A DNA stretch of 58,259 nucleotides from Priapulus caudatus (Eukaryota > Priapulida > Priapulimorpha > Priapulimorphida > Priapulidae), in NCBI RefSeq assembly GCF_000485595.1, contig NW_014577838.1:75690-133948 (forward strand), given 5' to 3'. Position numbers and translations under genes: made by a program. Below the pieces are notes generated by a model. It ran no database searches, was not told where the DNA came from, and saw only the letters and a program-made list of their open reading frames with translations. Shown here piece by piece: positions 11,801 to 23,600 of this stretch (position 1 is its first letter; every line of letters starts with the position of its first letter).

Positions 11801-14800
11801 CGTTCCGGTATACCGGACTGTACCCAGGGTACGTTCCGGCAGTACCCTGGGAGACATAGACCCTATGAGCACTGCTAGGAAGGCATGCGCACAGTCTGTG
11901 TAAGAGTATTATGGGCATGTGGTGAGAAAATCCCCTCCCCCTACCATTAGGGTCACAGTGCAAATGGAACTGAAATAGTTAGCATTCATTCTGCCGACAC
12001 CCGTGTGAGTTGTACAGACACGTACATGTACGCAGGCGATTGAGTGTAATCAGTTACCAGGTCACGAATTCTACAGCAAAACCTTCAAACTGCCACTGCA
12101 GAGATGCATGCGGATTTCCTTGTCATTTCGGATTCATTAGTCAGTCACTATTATTCACGTAACTCATACGAGCTTACCCCCTTGTGTGAACAGCGAACGA
12201 CTCGCTCACTACGTACACATAATTAGCGATTCAACAAGATTTAACAAGAATTAATTCAATGCGATAATCTGGAATTTGCGAGAATTTGTTTCCCCAATCG
12301 TCCGCTTACGACACGAGAAACTCGGAATAGTTGTCGAAGCCCCAACGAATCATCGAGACAATAAAGTTTAACGAGATGTGCCATTAGGGTGGTGGATGAG
12401 GACATCACTCGCTGCATCCTCCTCAGCTGCAGCCTCAGCTTCCGCTGCAGCCTCAGCTTCCGCCAGCTCACCTGAGGTTTGCCGTTGTCAGTCCGTTGCT
12501 CCTGAAGCCTGAAGCCATTCTCAAAGTGCAGCATGAGTTTGCAGTCCTTGCCCTGCCACGTCACGTGACACGTGATCTCCTGCACGTGTGCTGCCGCCTG
12601 GTGGGCGCCGGAGACGAGCACGCGCGTCCATGTTGCGAGGTCGCGGTTAGACTCCAGCTTGAACGTGTGAACCTCGACGCCCTGTCGCGTTCCCGTGCGC
12701 GTCCCGAACGTCAACGCGTCCGTCACCCCCGGGATCGCGTGACCAGACTTCCCGGTGGCGCCTCCTGCCTGCGTGACGCGCGTCGCGAGCAGCGGGTGCG
12801 TCACGACGGGCGTCGCCCACTCCTCCTTCGTCCACGGAACGATGTCGTACAAGAGAGCATCCTTCTCGGTGACGGCGACGAACACGGGCTTCCACTGGGG
12901 GGCGCTGTCGGCGCCGGCGGCGACGCGCTCCGACATCCAGCCCATGTGACGGATCTCGCTCGCGTCGGGAACGTTCGTTAGCATGCGGTTGGCGTCGGCG
13001 ACGGCGGCATCTGCGAGTATCGCGAGGTTTCCGTGCGCGGCGTTGAACCAGAGGTTGGCGTCGGCTGCGTCGGCCGCGCGCAGCACGCAGGAGTGCCGGC
13101 CGTCCGGCGAGTGCAGCTCCAGGGTGCGCATGTCCGGGTCCGGCATGCTCAGGTTGCGCGTGAGGTAGGCGAGACGTAGCGGCACCGACTTCGCGTCCGA
13201 GCGCGACCCCCGCGCCACAGCTGCTGCCGCCGCCGGCTGCTGCTGGTCCTTCGGTAGGAAGCTGTGCTGAGTCTCCCAGCCTACGTCGGAGAGAGCGGTC
13301 GTCTTGCGGAAGTATGGCGTGACCTCGCGGAGGTACTTGACCTCTAGGTCGACGACCTTGCCGGCGCGCTTCAGGGCGCGGACGGCGTCGTCGTGGGTAG
13401 CGTCGCGCAGATCCTCGGCGTTGACGGAGAGGATGGCATCGCCGACGTAGAGCTGGTGCGTAAGGTCGGCCGCCATGCCCTTGAAGATCTTACTGATGAG
13501 GATCGGCATCTTGTTCTCCTTGCCGCCCTTGATACTGATGCCGAGCCCGTTGTTCTCCTGCTTGACGACCCGCACGGCGCGCTTCTGATTCGCTACGATG
13601 CTCTCCGGGAGGTTGTCTACGGGAGCAGCGGCGGGGCTTCCACCGTTACTGGTGCCGTCAACGTCGCCATTCATGTGCGTTTCGTAAGTGTCGTCGAGGC
13701 TGAGCGACAGGTAGTCGTCGTCGAGGGTTGCGATGACACGGTACCATTGCTGTCGTGAATAAACCTCGAGAACTCCCGTTCTCGCAACCGCCTTGCCCGC
13801 CATCTTGCTTCGCTTCTGTTGTTATTCTCGCCGGCAGACAGTGATTTCTCGCGATAGCGCGCGGGTAGAAACCGAAAGCTGTGTGTTCGCCTCACTAGAT
13901 GGCGCTACATGGTTCTGTTAAAAACAACCATGTAGCGCCATCTAGTGAGCGCATATATCTGTATTCAATATCTATGTACATATCTATGCTATTATCAAAC
14001 GAGTTATTTTCGGAAATTACTTTATTTTTAGAATTTATACTTACTTTCATATTTACTTCACTTTTTTACTTACTTATATTGACAGACAGCATTGTGAAAA
14101 CAAACGAGTCCTACTCTTCATACCATTTATTAATTTATATAGATAATTATGTAGCAGATTGATAAAACAATTACTTAGGTGCACATTCTACATTTTACAA
14201 TTACAAGTATTAACTTTGTGATAAAACGATAGGATTCAAAGGTTAATTCATCAAAATATTATATTCATATATAAATATCATATATCATCATATATTTATA
14301 TTAACGCGATACTTGTGTTAATCTCCCAAACACACAAAAAAACAAGTATAAACACAACAAACAATTATTTAACATAATCGTATATTTCTTTATTTGTTGG
14401 AACCCAACATATAAGTAGTGACGGATGCACGGACACCCCGACGCATGCTTACTCCTGACATCTTATAGCGAGCGGCAGATAACAATCCGTGAAACAACTT
14501 GCCTGCAAGTGTCAATTACACATCGTTGCAGCAGCTATACAAGGTTTTCCCCGCAAACATTTCCACCCCACAGTTACCTTCCAATCATTTTACCAAAGGA
14601 AACTTGTACAGTCCCTCTCCACTTACCATACTAAGTTCGCAGTCAATTCACCAATAACTAAATGCGATTAGAGCAAACTATTTAAAATAACCAAACGTTC
14701 TAGCTGGTTTATCATACAAAATAGGCGGCAAAAATATAGATACAGTATAAATATAGAAACTACGCCGAGCAAGAGATGAAACTAACATTACAGCGGCTAA

Positions 14801-17675
14801 ACTTTACACTAGAAATGCAATGTTTGCCACATGTTAGGAGCAGACCACAAACATTTTGCAAAATCTAAATGTCATCACTTTCACGAAATTCCCCGGATTC
14901 ACGAATTATATAAACACCGCAGGCTGCAAGTAGAAAATTCATCACATCACTAGCATTTACCACCATGAAGGATCAGTTACAAAAACTGAAACACAGTAGT
15001 TGATCATAAAACTTCTAAAAAATACCATTAAAACAAAGTTAGCAAATTATACATACATGTATATGCATGTGTTCTAACCCAGGAAAGAATTTCTAGCAAC
15101 ACTGGAAGGCAATTTAATTGATTGCACATGTTCAATTTCTTTGTTATCAAAACTACAATACCATATATCTGTCACTGATCCTTGCAAATTTGCAAACCCA
15201 TTTCCTCACCAGTACAAATCTAGAGGGCCAGCAAGCATGAGGCAAACCACTACAGTTACACAACCAATGGGTGGTAATCTTCTTCTATTGCCCTTCCTCA
15301 CATCTAAAGGAGAAACATTCATATACAAACATCACAGCACCCAGTTCACACGATATGTGTAGGTATATACATACACTCATACACGCACGCACGCACACAT
15401 ATATGGATATCTTCACTTGATTTCTAAAAAGTGCTGAAAGGTGTCACTCGTGGGCAGGGGGCAGCACTGCATCTAAACAGATTATCACAGATTGGTCGAC
15501 GAATATAAAAACTGAGCTGGAGATCTTGAATGATAGGCACGTGCCACCGAGGGTGCATGATAGAGGGCAGGACAGTAGGTCTGCCTCATAGATATAGGAA
15601 AATAACCCCTCGCAATAACAACTGCTGGTACAGCAATTGCATATGGGAAAACCCAATCAGAGCTGAGCATAAATTCACTTGGATGGAGGCAAGCGATGGC
15701 CCGAGTGACTGACTGTAGAACATCTCCTTCCTCCTATTACATATCTACACAGTCTGCATAATCCGGATGGAGTTTATATAACACAGAAGTACTTCTGAAG
15801 TAAAGCAATGCCACTGATATGCCAGACACGTTAAGGGTGTTGAGCTGGTTCCACAAGACGAATAACGATGAAATATGATAACTTCTAACAAATGTCAACT
15901 TCAGCACTGCAAAACAAACCACCCTTCCTACGTCACAATCGCTACAAATACTAGCAAATAGCTGCACGTAAATAAAACTGTATAGCGTGGATCTATGTAC
16001 AGTGCATCACGGTGGGAGAGCACTGTATAGCGTGGATCTATGTACAGTGCATCACGGTGGGACAGCACTGTATAGCGTGGATCTATGTACAGTGCATCAC
16101 GGTGGGAGAGCACTGTAGAACGTGGATCTATGTACAGTGCATCACGGTGAGCCAGCACTGTAGAACGTGGATCTATGTACAGTGCATCACGGTGAGCCAG
16201 CACTCGTTATAGCGTGGATCTAGATACAGTGGCATCACGTGGCGACAGCACTGTATAGCGTGGATCTATGTACAGTGCATCACGGTGGGCAGAGCACTGT
16301 ATATACGTGGATCTATATACAGTGCATCACGGTGGGAGAGCACTGTATATCGTGGATCTAATTACAGTGCCCGATCACGGTTGAAGCCAACTGTATAGCA
16401 TGGATCTATATACAGTGCATCATGGTGGGACAGCATTAGCATGTATCAATGCAATGCATCAAACTAAAAATATCGTGAAACATCACCACGCTGTAACGCA
16501 CGCCACGGTCGCCACGACATGTACAACACACAGCATGGATGCCGGGACACACGCACATGACATCATCGGTCGTTTATAGAGGATCCAGAATCTCGACGAA
16601 ATTCACAGGGAACATTCCGGTGTGGCCGTGGCACATCCCAACCATCCAGTCCTTGTCTACCTCCTCCACCAGCTGAATGACATCACCAGCCTGAAACGGA
16701 CGAAACAAACGGTTAGCTTTTCGCATTTTATGCTACAGATTTAGTTGCGACGGACAACTGTCAGATGCAATTACAAAATTACAATTAGGATTACAATAAC
16801 AGATAGAATTGTCACAGCCACTCCTTATGGTCACACTACCGTTAATGGCATCATGTCTATAGTCAACACCGTCTAAATCAGCCGCATGGTAATGGTCACA
16901 CAATGCTGCAAGCACCAGGCTGTTACATTAAACCACAGGCAATTTAAAAGCAAAAGGATTGTAATATCTTATAAACGACATATAGTTTCAGTTATAATAT
17001 GGATAAATTTGCCCTAAAATGAATATCGTTCGGTTAAATAGCATTTAGGTATAAATATAATTGCACTTTTGGGATTAGCCCTCGGTCATTTACCTGCAAA
17101 ATAAAAATGCAAATACGCAACTTTTTCAGGGTGGCAGCACGGTCGCGGGTGTCATGGCGCCGTTCAAATTTCGTAGCGTTGATGTGTAAATAATTAATTA
17201 AGTATCTGGTGACAAATACATGTGGGTATAGACGATTTGTTATACAGTAAGTACAGTTGTATGCAGTAAAATCCTAGAGGCTACTGTCCCTTTAATTAGA
17301 AAATACGTGGTTGATGGTTACCAGGTAGATCCTGTCTTTCAGCTGCTTACCTTCCACTTACCGATGATTCTATGCCTTGCCGCCGTCATTGCGAAGCGAT
17401 ACCAGGCGAAGTTTCTGACTGTAGGTAGGACGCTATGCCTTGTGTTTCCTGTGCTCGTCGTGCTTCTCTACAAGATCTGGTGGTGTTTTACTTTCTACAT
17501 AGCCTATGGTTACCTAACACTACTGCTGGGTCCAATCACCAGCTGGCCAATCGTTCTGGGCATGCTGTTGTTTAAGCGTGCCACTCAGTTTGATGGGTCG
17601 AAATTAAGGAATGGGGAGTATGTGCTCAATCTGCATCCTGTTGAAAATTGTGGTGCAGAAAACACGACGCTTTAG
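2836..17675 (+). CDS. TMEM62: TMEM62-like transmembrane calcineurin-type phosphoesterase, 14 exons
   Basis: Exons by splice site and phase: 2836-3057, 4374-4491, 5801-5938, 6213-6258, 6432-6582, 6751-6872, 7426-7548, 7759-7914, 8283-8442, 8971-9084, 9589-9670, 10056-10175, 10477-10595, 17343-17675. They sum to 2004 bases, giving 667 residues and a stop, close to the family length (about 640). A hydrophobic N-terminal anchor (residues 12-29) precedes a metallophosphoesterase domain with SDLH (76-79), GD (114-115), GNHD (157-160), a GH pair (248-249) and GHLHT (274-278), the usual metal-ligand motifs. GD and GNHD are completed only by splicing across introns. The C-terminal third (about 440-667) is rich in membrane segments. 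AATAAA at 17932 is a plausible polyadenylation signal. The family's substrate is unknown. The 6.7-kb last intron hosts other genes. The final exon is assigned by phase and hydrophobicity; the others also by strong family resemblance. Confidence 0.93.
3146..3605. mobile_element. Telomere-repeat-bearing MITE, copy 1 (TMEM62 intron 1)
   Basis: The ends are inverted repeats of GCTGAGAGGGTCTATGTCCC followed by CCAGGGTACTGCCGGAACGT. The middle carries about three CCCTAA units (3280-3300). This copy also contains a tandem pair of an ~85-bp segment (3349-3435 and 3436-3520), each of which folds on itself through GGATAGAGATGATGTCCAG and its complement. No coding capacity. Confidence 0.75.
3927..4298. 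mobile_element. hAT-like MITE (CAGTGATTTTCCG ends)
   Basis: TAGTAGGGACAGTGATTTTCC at the left faces TAGTAGAGACAGTGATTTTCC on the opposite strand at the right. The interior is T/A-rich with repeated TTTCCGTTT words and no open frame. The CAGTG start resembles hAT ends, but I see no clear 8-bp target duplication. Lies in TMEM62 intron 1. Confidence 0.45.
4666..5004. mobile_element. Small TIR element with TA flanks
   Basis: AGCGAGTTCGT at the left and ACGAACTCGCT at the right are inverted and each is bordered by TA, as in Tc1/mariner-type insertions. The interior contains purine/pyrimidine-alternating TGTACGTGCACACGC runs and no gene. Lies in TMEM62 intron 2. Confidence 0.4.
5115..5455. repeat. 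Dispersed repeat family R1, copy 1
   Basis: Shares long stretches with 37068-37406, including AAGTCCGGAGTCAAATACTC, ACTCCCTGATTTACTGTCGG and AATTTCTACCCCTG at the far end. A 5' fragment in the opposite orientation occurs at 29540-29605. Ends begin near GAAATTAACG and close with TTAATTTCTACCCCT. Non-coding. Lies in TMEM62 intron 2. Confidence 0.65.
10885..11140. repeat. Microsatellite (TATGGCTGTGTGTATG/TGTGCG)n
   Basis: Low-complexity TG/TATG array in the last TMEM62 intron. Open frames across it on both strands come only from the repeat period. Confidence 0.85.
11648..11880. mobile_element. Telomere-repeat-bearing MITE, copy 2
   Basis: Starts GCTGAGAGCGTCTATGTCCC and ends with its near-complement GGGAGACATAGACCCTATGA. 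The internal order matches copy 1: GGTACTATCTAATATGCCGG, then CCACTAACGAGTCTAGGGAG, then CCCTAACCCTAACC. It lacks the tandem insert of copy 1. Lies in TMEM62 intron 13. Confidence 0.75.
12472..13803 (-). CDS. Syntrophin (alpha/beta type), missing its C-terminal end
   Basis: An intronless 444-codon frame with the syntrophin layout: first half of a split PH domain (about 8-40), a PDZ domain (about 75-165) with the carboxylate loop GLGISIKGG and a very conserved [15 protein letters not shown] stretch, the rest of PH1 (to about 255), then PH2 (about 280-410, with QWKP and GTRTGTRQG). Syntrophins tether channels and signalling proteins to the dystrophin complex at the membrane. At 12472 the codon CAG is followed by GTGAGC, a good splice donor, at the point where relatives continue into the last part of the syntrophin-unique domain (about 65 residues). 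Beyond it the open frame runs to 12256, but its low-complexity KLRLQ-rich reading is not syntrophin-like. I found no downstream exon carrying the missing end. The gene is GC-rich in AT-rich surroundings and lies antisense inside the last TMEM62 intron. Confidence 0.88.
13796..13807 (-). promoter_or_regulatory. TISU element at the syntrophin start codon
   Basis: Reading the minus strand, CAAGATGGCGGG surrounds the start codon (13801-13803) and matches 11 of 12 positions of the TISU consensus SAASATGGCGGC. TISU combines a YY1 site with an initiator for genes with very short leaders. This supports the chosen start. Confidence 0.55.
13891..13949. promoter_or_regulatory. Perfect 24-bp inverted repeat with paired CTCF-like cores
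   Basis: CTCACTAGATGGCGCTACAT plus GGTT at 13891-13914 is repeated in exact inverse at 13926-13949 across an 11-base loop. Each arm contains CACTAGATGGCGC, close to the core bound by CTCF in many bilaterians. It sits about 90 bases upstream of the syntrophin start. It could be a boundary or promoter element, or a tiny hairpin repeat. Confidence 0.45.
13950..15977. other. AT-rich intronic DNA without recognisable genes
   Basis: Part of TMEM62 intron 13, downstream of the SH3 gene's last exon. There is a short CA microsatellite near 15375-15400. I see no coding exon. Confidence 0.45.
15978..16437. repeat. 45-bp minisatellite, about ten units
   Basis: The unit is about 45 bp: CACTGTATAGCGTGGATCTA followed by TGTACAGTGCATCACGGTGG and GAGAG. 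Within each unit CACTGTA and TACAGTG are complementary, so every unit can form a small hairpin. The first five units are nearly identical; later ones (after 16200) carry small indels. Open frames across it on both strands are repeat artefacts. It lies between the SH3 gene's stop codon and the syntrophin promoter. Confidence 0.85.
16574..16690 (-). CDS. Terminal exon of the SH3 gene (end of fifth SH3 domain)
   Basis: After a TTTCAG acceptor, the minus strand reads [15 protein letters not shown], then a [14 protein letters not shown] segment and a stop. This is the second half of an SH3 fold: n-Src loop, the DW tryptophan pair region and the FPxxFVE strand. It begins in phase 0. It lies inside the last intron of TMEM62, 650 bases before that gene's final exon on the other strand. 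Confidence 0.85.
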   Translation of the reverse strand, partial: AGDVIQLVEEVDKDWMVGMCHGHTGMFPVNFVEILDPL

Positions 17676-20600
17676 CAATATCCTACCGGTCTACTTTCTT
17701 TATTGAAATCAAAATGGGGTGCAGATTTTTACCAAATTTAATAACTAAAATCTTTAGGCATACATTTAACAAATCAGAAGATCAAGAAACCAATAAGAAA
17801 TCTTTTAAGTCTTAGTGCCTTAGGCTTCGCCTATTTAACAGTAGTTTGTGTGAAATTATCCTGCGTCGTTTCCTTGACATTTTGAAAGGGTTTATATTTT
17901 TCTGTTAAATGAGCCTGCATGCTTAGTTTTTAATAAATTATTAAGTACACGGTACATTGATGTACGATTTTCCAGTTACGACCAAGTGTGAAGTTAGAAA
18001 TTGTTCTTCTGTTACGTTGAATGTCATTGTGTAAAGGTCATATATTTTGAGGATTTTCCCATTATTTTACCAATCTCCAAAATTTGACCTGTTACCTGCC
18101 TAAAATATTTACCATCCCAATATTTACCATTGAACTACGTATTGTTTTTTGCACCCATTTTCTCGTGCATATTAATATGTGCAGCTTTGCGTAAATTTAA
18201 TATTGATTCATGTGATTTATGAAATACTTGTAAATTATTGAGTGAAATACTATATCAATATTAAATGCTTATCATTATTTTTGTTCTCGTTATAAAATAT
18301 TATTACTGTTTACTAGAAAAATTGCTTTATTTAAAACATTGCAGGTGTAGCAGAACTGTAACCCACTGATATTAAATAAAGTTGATTAATTTGTTGAATA
18401 TATCTGCAGATACGTATATATCAATCTATAGTCTATGTATTAATGTATATATCTATATTACACATGTATTATGTGTGCTGCATTTTTTCCCTTATTAAAT
18501 ATAACGAGTGTATTTCAGCTCTATGAAAACTAGTCCATACAAGACCTCACAACAAAGATATTGCATGGTTTCAGTAACTCTAAACAGTATAAATTTACCA
18601 TAAGTATGCAATAATATTATAATCGAAAAATCTCTTAAAAATCTAGCCTAAATACAGTCCAGTACGCTGTGTGATGGATGTTTTATTTTCAATTTTAGTA
18701 AGTGTGAACTTTCTGTATTTTTTTAATTGAAGTTACATAACAGAGAGATCACTGTTATTAGAGGTAAATAGATAGGCAAACGAGCCCACACGGTGGCATA
18801 GGGCATAGGTATGTGAGCAGTGAGAAACATGTATGCAGTAACTTTTTCAGAGCAGCCGTGACAAATATTACCATACAACCACTTCCACGTTTGGTTTGAC
18901 CGATTGATAAATTTGTTACACAAACAAAATTTACATAAAAATGTATGCAGCCACCAAAGTCAGCAGAAATGGGGAAATGGGTCAACTTCACCTGGCACAC
19001 TTAATGACTAGTTGACACCTTAAGATGTTCAAGTTTTTACTAGATACAGTGTCCATACACCGTGATGGAAAAACGTAAGGGGATAGCACCATACTTAGTT
19101 TTTATAAGCTATTCATAAATCAGAGAAGATGGCATAGGTAGAGTTCATAAAATACTTTGAAGATCTGTTCGCCAAGTGCTAATTTAATCCAGTTTAAACA
19201 GTATAATATCAGTTAATGAATAATTTATTATTTATTATTAACATAAAATTACAATAATAAGTTCATTAATAGAAATTCACAAGCACAGAAATATTTTATA
19301 ATAATTATGTTTCATGGGAATATTTTAATAATTGAACATCTGCATAATATTAATATTAATAGGACGCAACCACATGAACTTGTATATACTTGATTGCATA
19401 TTAAGACACCTAGTTTAAATAACATTTATCAATGCATAAACAATAGATGCATAAATCAAAATCTGCCAAACCCCTGTTCAGCGATGCTATTTGATACAGC
19501 CACTCTACAGCCAAGTTTTCACAAAGTATGATATTTGACAGACTCAGTATATTTACAATTATTGGCATAAGTATGTGAGCTGTTTCAATGTTTTTCAGCT
19601 AAGCAATATACAGGTATATTGATTGCTTATTCTAATCTAGTCATGAGTTCCTCAGTGTTTTAAGAAAATGTTACTGTACAAGTTGTATTTTATGAGAAGC
19701 CATGATATATGAATAAAAATGATATTGGTATATGGATATTGGTATTTGTTGAGTGTATGTACAATACAAACCCTGATCTATTTTACAGTTTAGGCCTAAG
19801 ATAAAATATTGCTTGTTTTCCCTTTACCGACCGACTCGCCAAAACGCCGCTACTCGACACATTTTATTGGCCGATTAAAACAAAACAAAAATTATTTCGT
19901 TTCGCCAAAAAAAAAATCAAATTCGTTCTGCAAAAACAATTACACAAAACAGAATATACAATATACATACACACATCTTGTCAAAACAAAATAAAAAAGA
20001 TTTTTCACCTACCTACCTACTCGGTACCCTGAGAGGCGAGTAGGTAAATGGGAAACAAACAATTTTTTAAGGGTGGCCTTATTATATACTTATATATGTG
20101 ATTCTTTTCTCCAATGTGGAACACTGATTCACTTGCATGAACTCACTCTTCTGTTCTTATCCAGTAGAATGTATCCACTTTATTATCTGTTGTTATAAAA
20201 CAATCAATCATAAGGTGTTGTATAGAGTCCTAGGTCTGGAACTCTCATCATCAGAATTTCTGGTTTTGAAAGGCCTCCAGTCTGGTTTTTGATCTGATAA
20301 TCTTAACAATATAATTGTAACACATAACCTAAGCCGTAACTTGAAGCAAAATCTACACAATATGAAATGAGGCAGAAATGAGGCGTATGCAACTCCAGCC
20401 TCGAGATTGGACGCTCGGAGCATGTACATATTTATGAGAATTACTGTCCTAATGTCTATAATTTAGACAGTGTCACCGATCATTTTGAATGAATTTACAT
20501 GAGAATGCACTGGCAGCTCTACTGATTGCTTTCCTTAATAAATTTATCAGCTGAGAAAGAAGCATTTCCTACATACCCAATAATAAATTATAAATAGGAT

Positions 20601-23600
20601 GAAAACAGTTTAAACACTAGCTTATACAACTGTATATATCGATATGTGTGTGTGTGAGCGTGCATGAGTGGGTGGGTGCCTGTGTTAGGTGACAAACCTG
20701 CACTGCTGTCGTCGTCTAGTACCATCTCCGCCATCCGAATGTCACAGTCCTGACAGAAGCGCGGCGAATGACTCGGCCCCCGCGGATAGTACTCCTCGCT
20801 GTCTGCCGCATACTTGCGGATTGCTCCGCCGTGATGGCTCTCTCGTTCTCGCTGCCACACGTAGTGATCTGGACACAGCTTCATCACCTATGAGGTGCCC
20901 ATATTTTCTGTTGTGGTTTTTAACTAAAGTAATTTTTTGGGGAAACGTGCAGCAAGAGTCGTTCCAATTTAATAACTTTCACTGACAATTCAATATCGAT
21001 AAAATAAACCAACAATGCCCGCATTACCTACTGACAAGATCATTTCTTTAATAAGGTAATTTAATTATATGAAGTGATTATGAATTAATAAATATTTTTT
21101 TAATGATCATATTTCATGATTTAGGGTACACACATTTTACTCAAATAGGTCTCCAAAAGCTAACTCCTATTAGCTGAAGGTTGGTGTAGTTGACATTATT
21201 ATAACAAAATTCGTTTAGCTGTGATTAGTTATGTTATACACCTCAGCAGAATGGCCTATTATACTATCCAATGCTGGTTGTTAGGAGTGCTTATGAAATA
21301 CAAGGAATTTGAAAGGGGAAACAAAGGTGTGCCTTATTTATGGGGACCATATATCTGGTAGTAGGTAGGGTTGTTATGTAGTGACACCTTTTTTCAGATT
21401 GGTTTTTGAAAGATTTAGATTGGTTCAGATGGGCATTCATCTAATGCGCTGGAGCATGTTATAAGCCACAAAATGATCAATGCATGATGCTTGGGACCAC
21501 GGATATAATTACAATATAGCACAAACATGCAAATACCTCTTCACAGCATCTCCTACTGACAAGGGCCCTGTAGTCAATTCTTCTTAACAGCTGGTCTCGT
21601 TTCTGCAAGAATCTAGGATATGTTTTTCTCCAGCGATCTCCAAGAAGCCATGGAAATATTTCATATTTTAACTCTTCTTCATCTTCCTCCATGTCATTTG
21701 CAAGGTACCTGTACGTAATAATATAATGTATTATTATGTTTAAAAATTCCTGATGAGCCTACAGTTTGCAATGTTGTTTCACTTGTATACTGTATGTGTA
21801 TCTATGTGGGCTACTGATCATTTTTATTCAAGAAAAATGTGGGACAGTTGTCAATTTTTGGTATTGTAATGTAAAATCCATGACTCCCAATATTGTCCTA
21901 TATGCCCTATATTCACGTGAAGATGCAGTTTGCTAGTTTCCTGTGCTTAATTCTACTGCAGGTTCTGGCTATGAAGACTGCTCTTTCACATAATGCATGT
22001 ATGTATAGCTGCATGTAGGGTTTCCTAAACTTTTAACTATAGCTATTATTCATAATTTTATAATTCATATATTTAATAAACCTGTCGATCTGCTCTCGCC
22101 CATATACATATAAAAAATAAAGCAATACTTACAATCCAACAAAGAAATTGGTTCTTGTGTATTCACGTAGCTTGAACTGCCCTCGTTTGAAATATGCAAG
22201 CACCATTGCCACTAGGAACTACCAAAAACAAAGGTGATTGTGCATGTGAGCTTTTGTAAGATACACGTGCACACAGCAGAAGACAGCTATGCACTTCATG
22301 CTACAGCATAGCTGTTCATTGCGAACATTATAGCTCAATGGCGTCATATGATGAGCTCAGCAAACTCAAGTTGGGCCCTGCATTTGGTATGGATGGACGG
22401 ACTATGCCAACGTTATAAACATGTCAACAAACAGCATAGCAGGCGTGTTTAGTAATACACTATTATGTCACACTATGATGTAATTTGCACAAGCCTCGTC
22501 TACACGACTTAAGCTAACTCGAGTTAAGCTAACTCGAGTTAAGCGTTAATAACTCGAGTTAGCGATTATGTAGCGTTTTATTATGCATGCGTGCGTGCGT
22601 GTGTATGTAAACGTGTTTGCGTGTGTGCGTGCGTGCGTGCGTGTGCACGTATACGTGCGTGCGTACGTGTGTACGTACACGTGCGTTCGTGCGTGCGTGC
22701 GTGCGTGTGCATACACGGCGCGGGCCGTCCCACTCGACCTGAAGGGCGGAGTCTCACTCGCACTGCGAACTGCAAACAAGAGGCAAACATTCACGTCCCC
22801 TCACCACATTGTTCTCTCAATCCGTGGCGCCACCTGCTAATGTAACATTCTTTGCTGCGGCTCGAAATCACGTCGATTGTTTACTCTGGTTTCGGCATAA
22901 ACCAACTCGACAATCATCCGGTAGATTTCGTGATATTCAATAAGCAAAAATACGCAATAAACGTAATGTATGTTAAATAAACTTGATATCTTGTCGACCA
23001 TATACAGAACAACAATGTATATAATGTAATGTAATGTAATCATGTAATGTTTCTCTAATATGGGTAGGTATGCATGACTCACCCCGAAACTTTACAGGCT
23101 GATCAGCCTTTATTTCGACAAAGGAGGCCGGGAATGACCCCTCCTTGCCGTTGACCCGTCCAATCAACCAATCCTCGTTCACGGAGCCAGTGATGACAAC
23201 CTTGTCACCACTGCGCAGCGAAAGTTCCGACGGACTGCCCGCATCAAAGCTGTACAGCGCGACAGCATGCTTACTGGCTGGTGCTGCTGCCTAGTGAGAA
23301 AGAATAAATTCTTTCAGTAGAGGAATTTTTCCAAGTAAAATTATTATCAAACAATTAGGTCTAGATGATAACAGAAACAAACTACAAGCTGAATGCGCAA
23401 TAACAAATGTCATTGGACATAGAAATGTTATAATCTGTCAGCACACTTGCAGCTTGACTTTCCGATTGCAAGTCGGCACAGAAAAGTTTTCCCACGAAGG
23501 ATCGTGATCATTGCAACCGGGAGACGATGCCAAAGGAATCTCACTTTCGTTGCCACGGTGACCGCGTCCTCCAGCGGAAGGTCGATGGGTACATGATCGA

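Noticed and set aside
12496-13758. Several open frames of 60-161 codons on the plus strand opposite syntrophin
   Set aside because: Shadows of the GC-rich syntrophin coding strand.
15928-16212. Protein of repeated [15 protein letters not shown] units
   Set aside because: Periodic reading of the 45-bp minisatellite, with the opposite strand equally open; no splice or start context.
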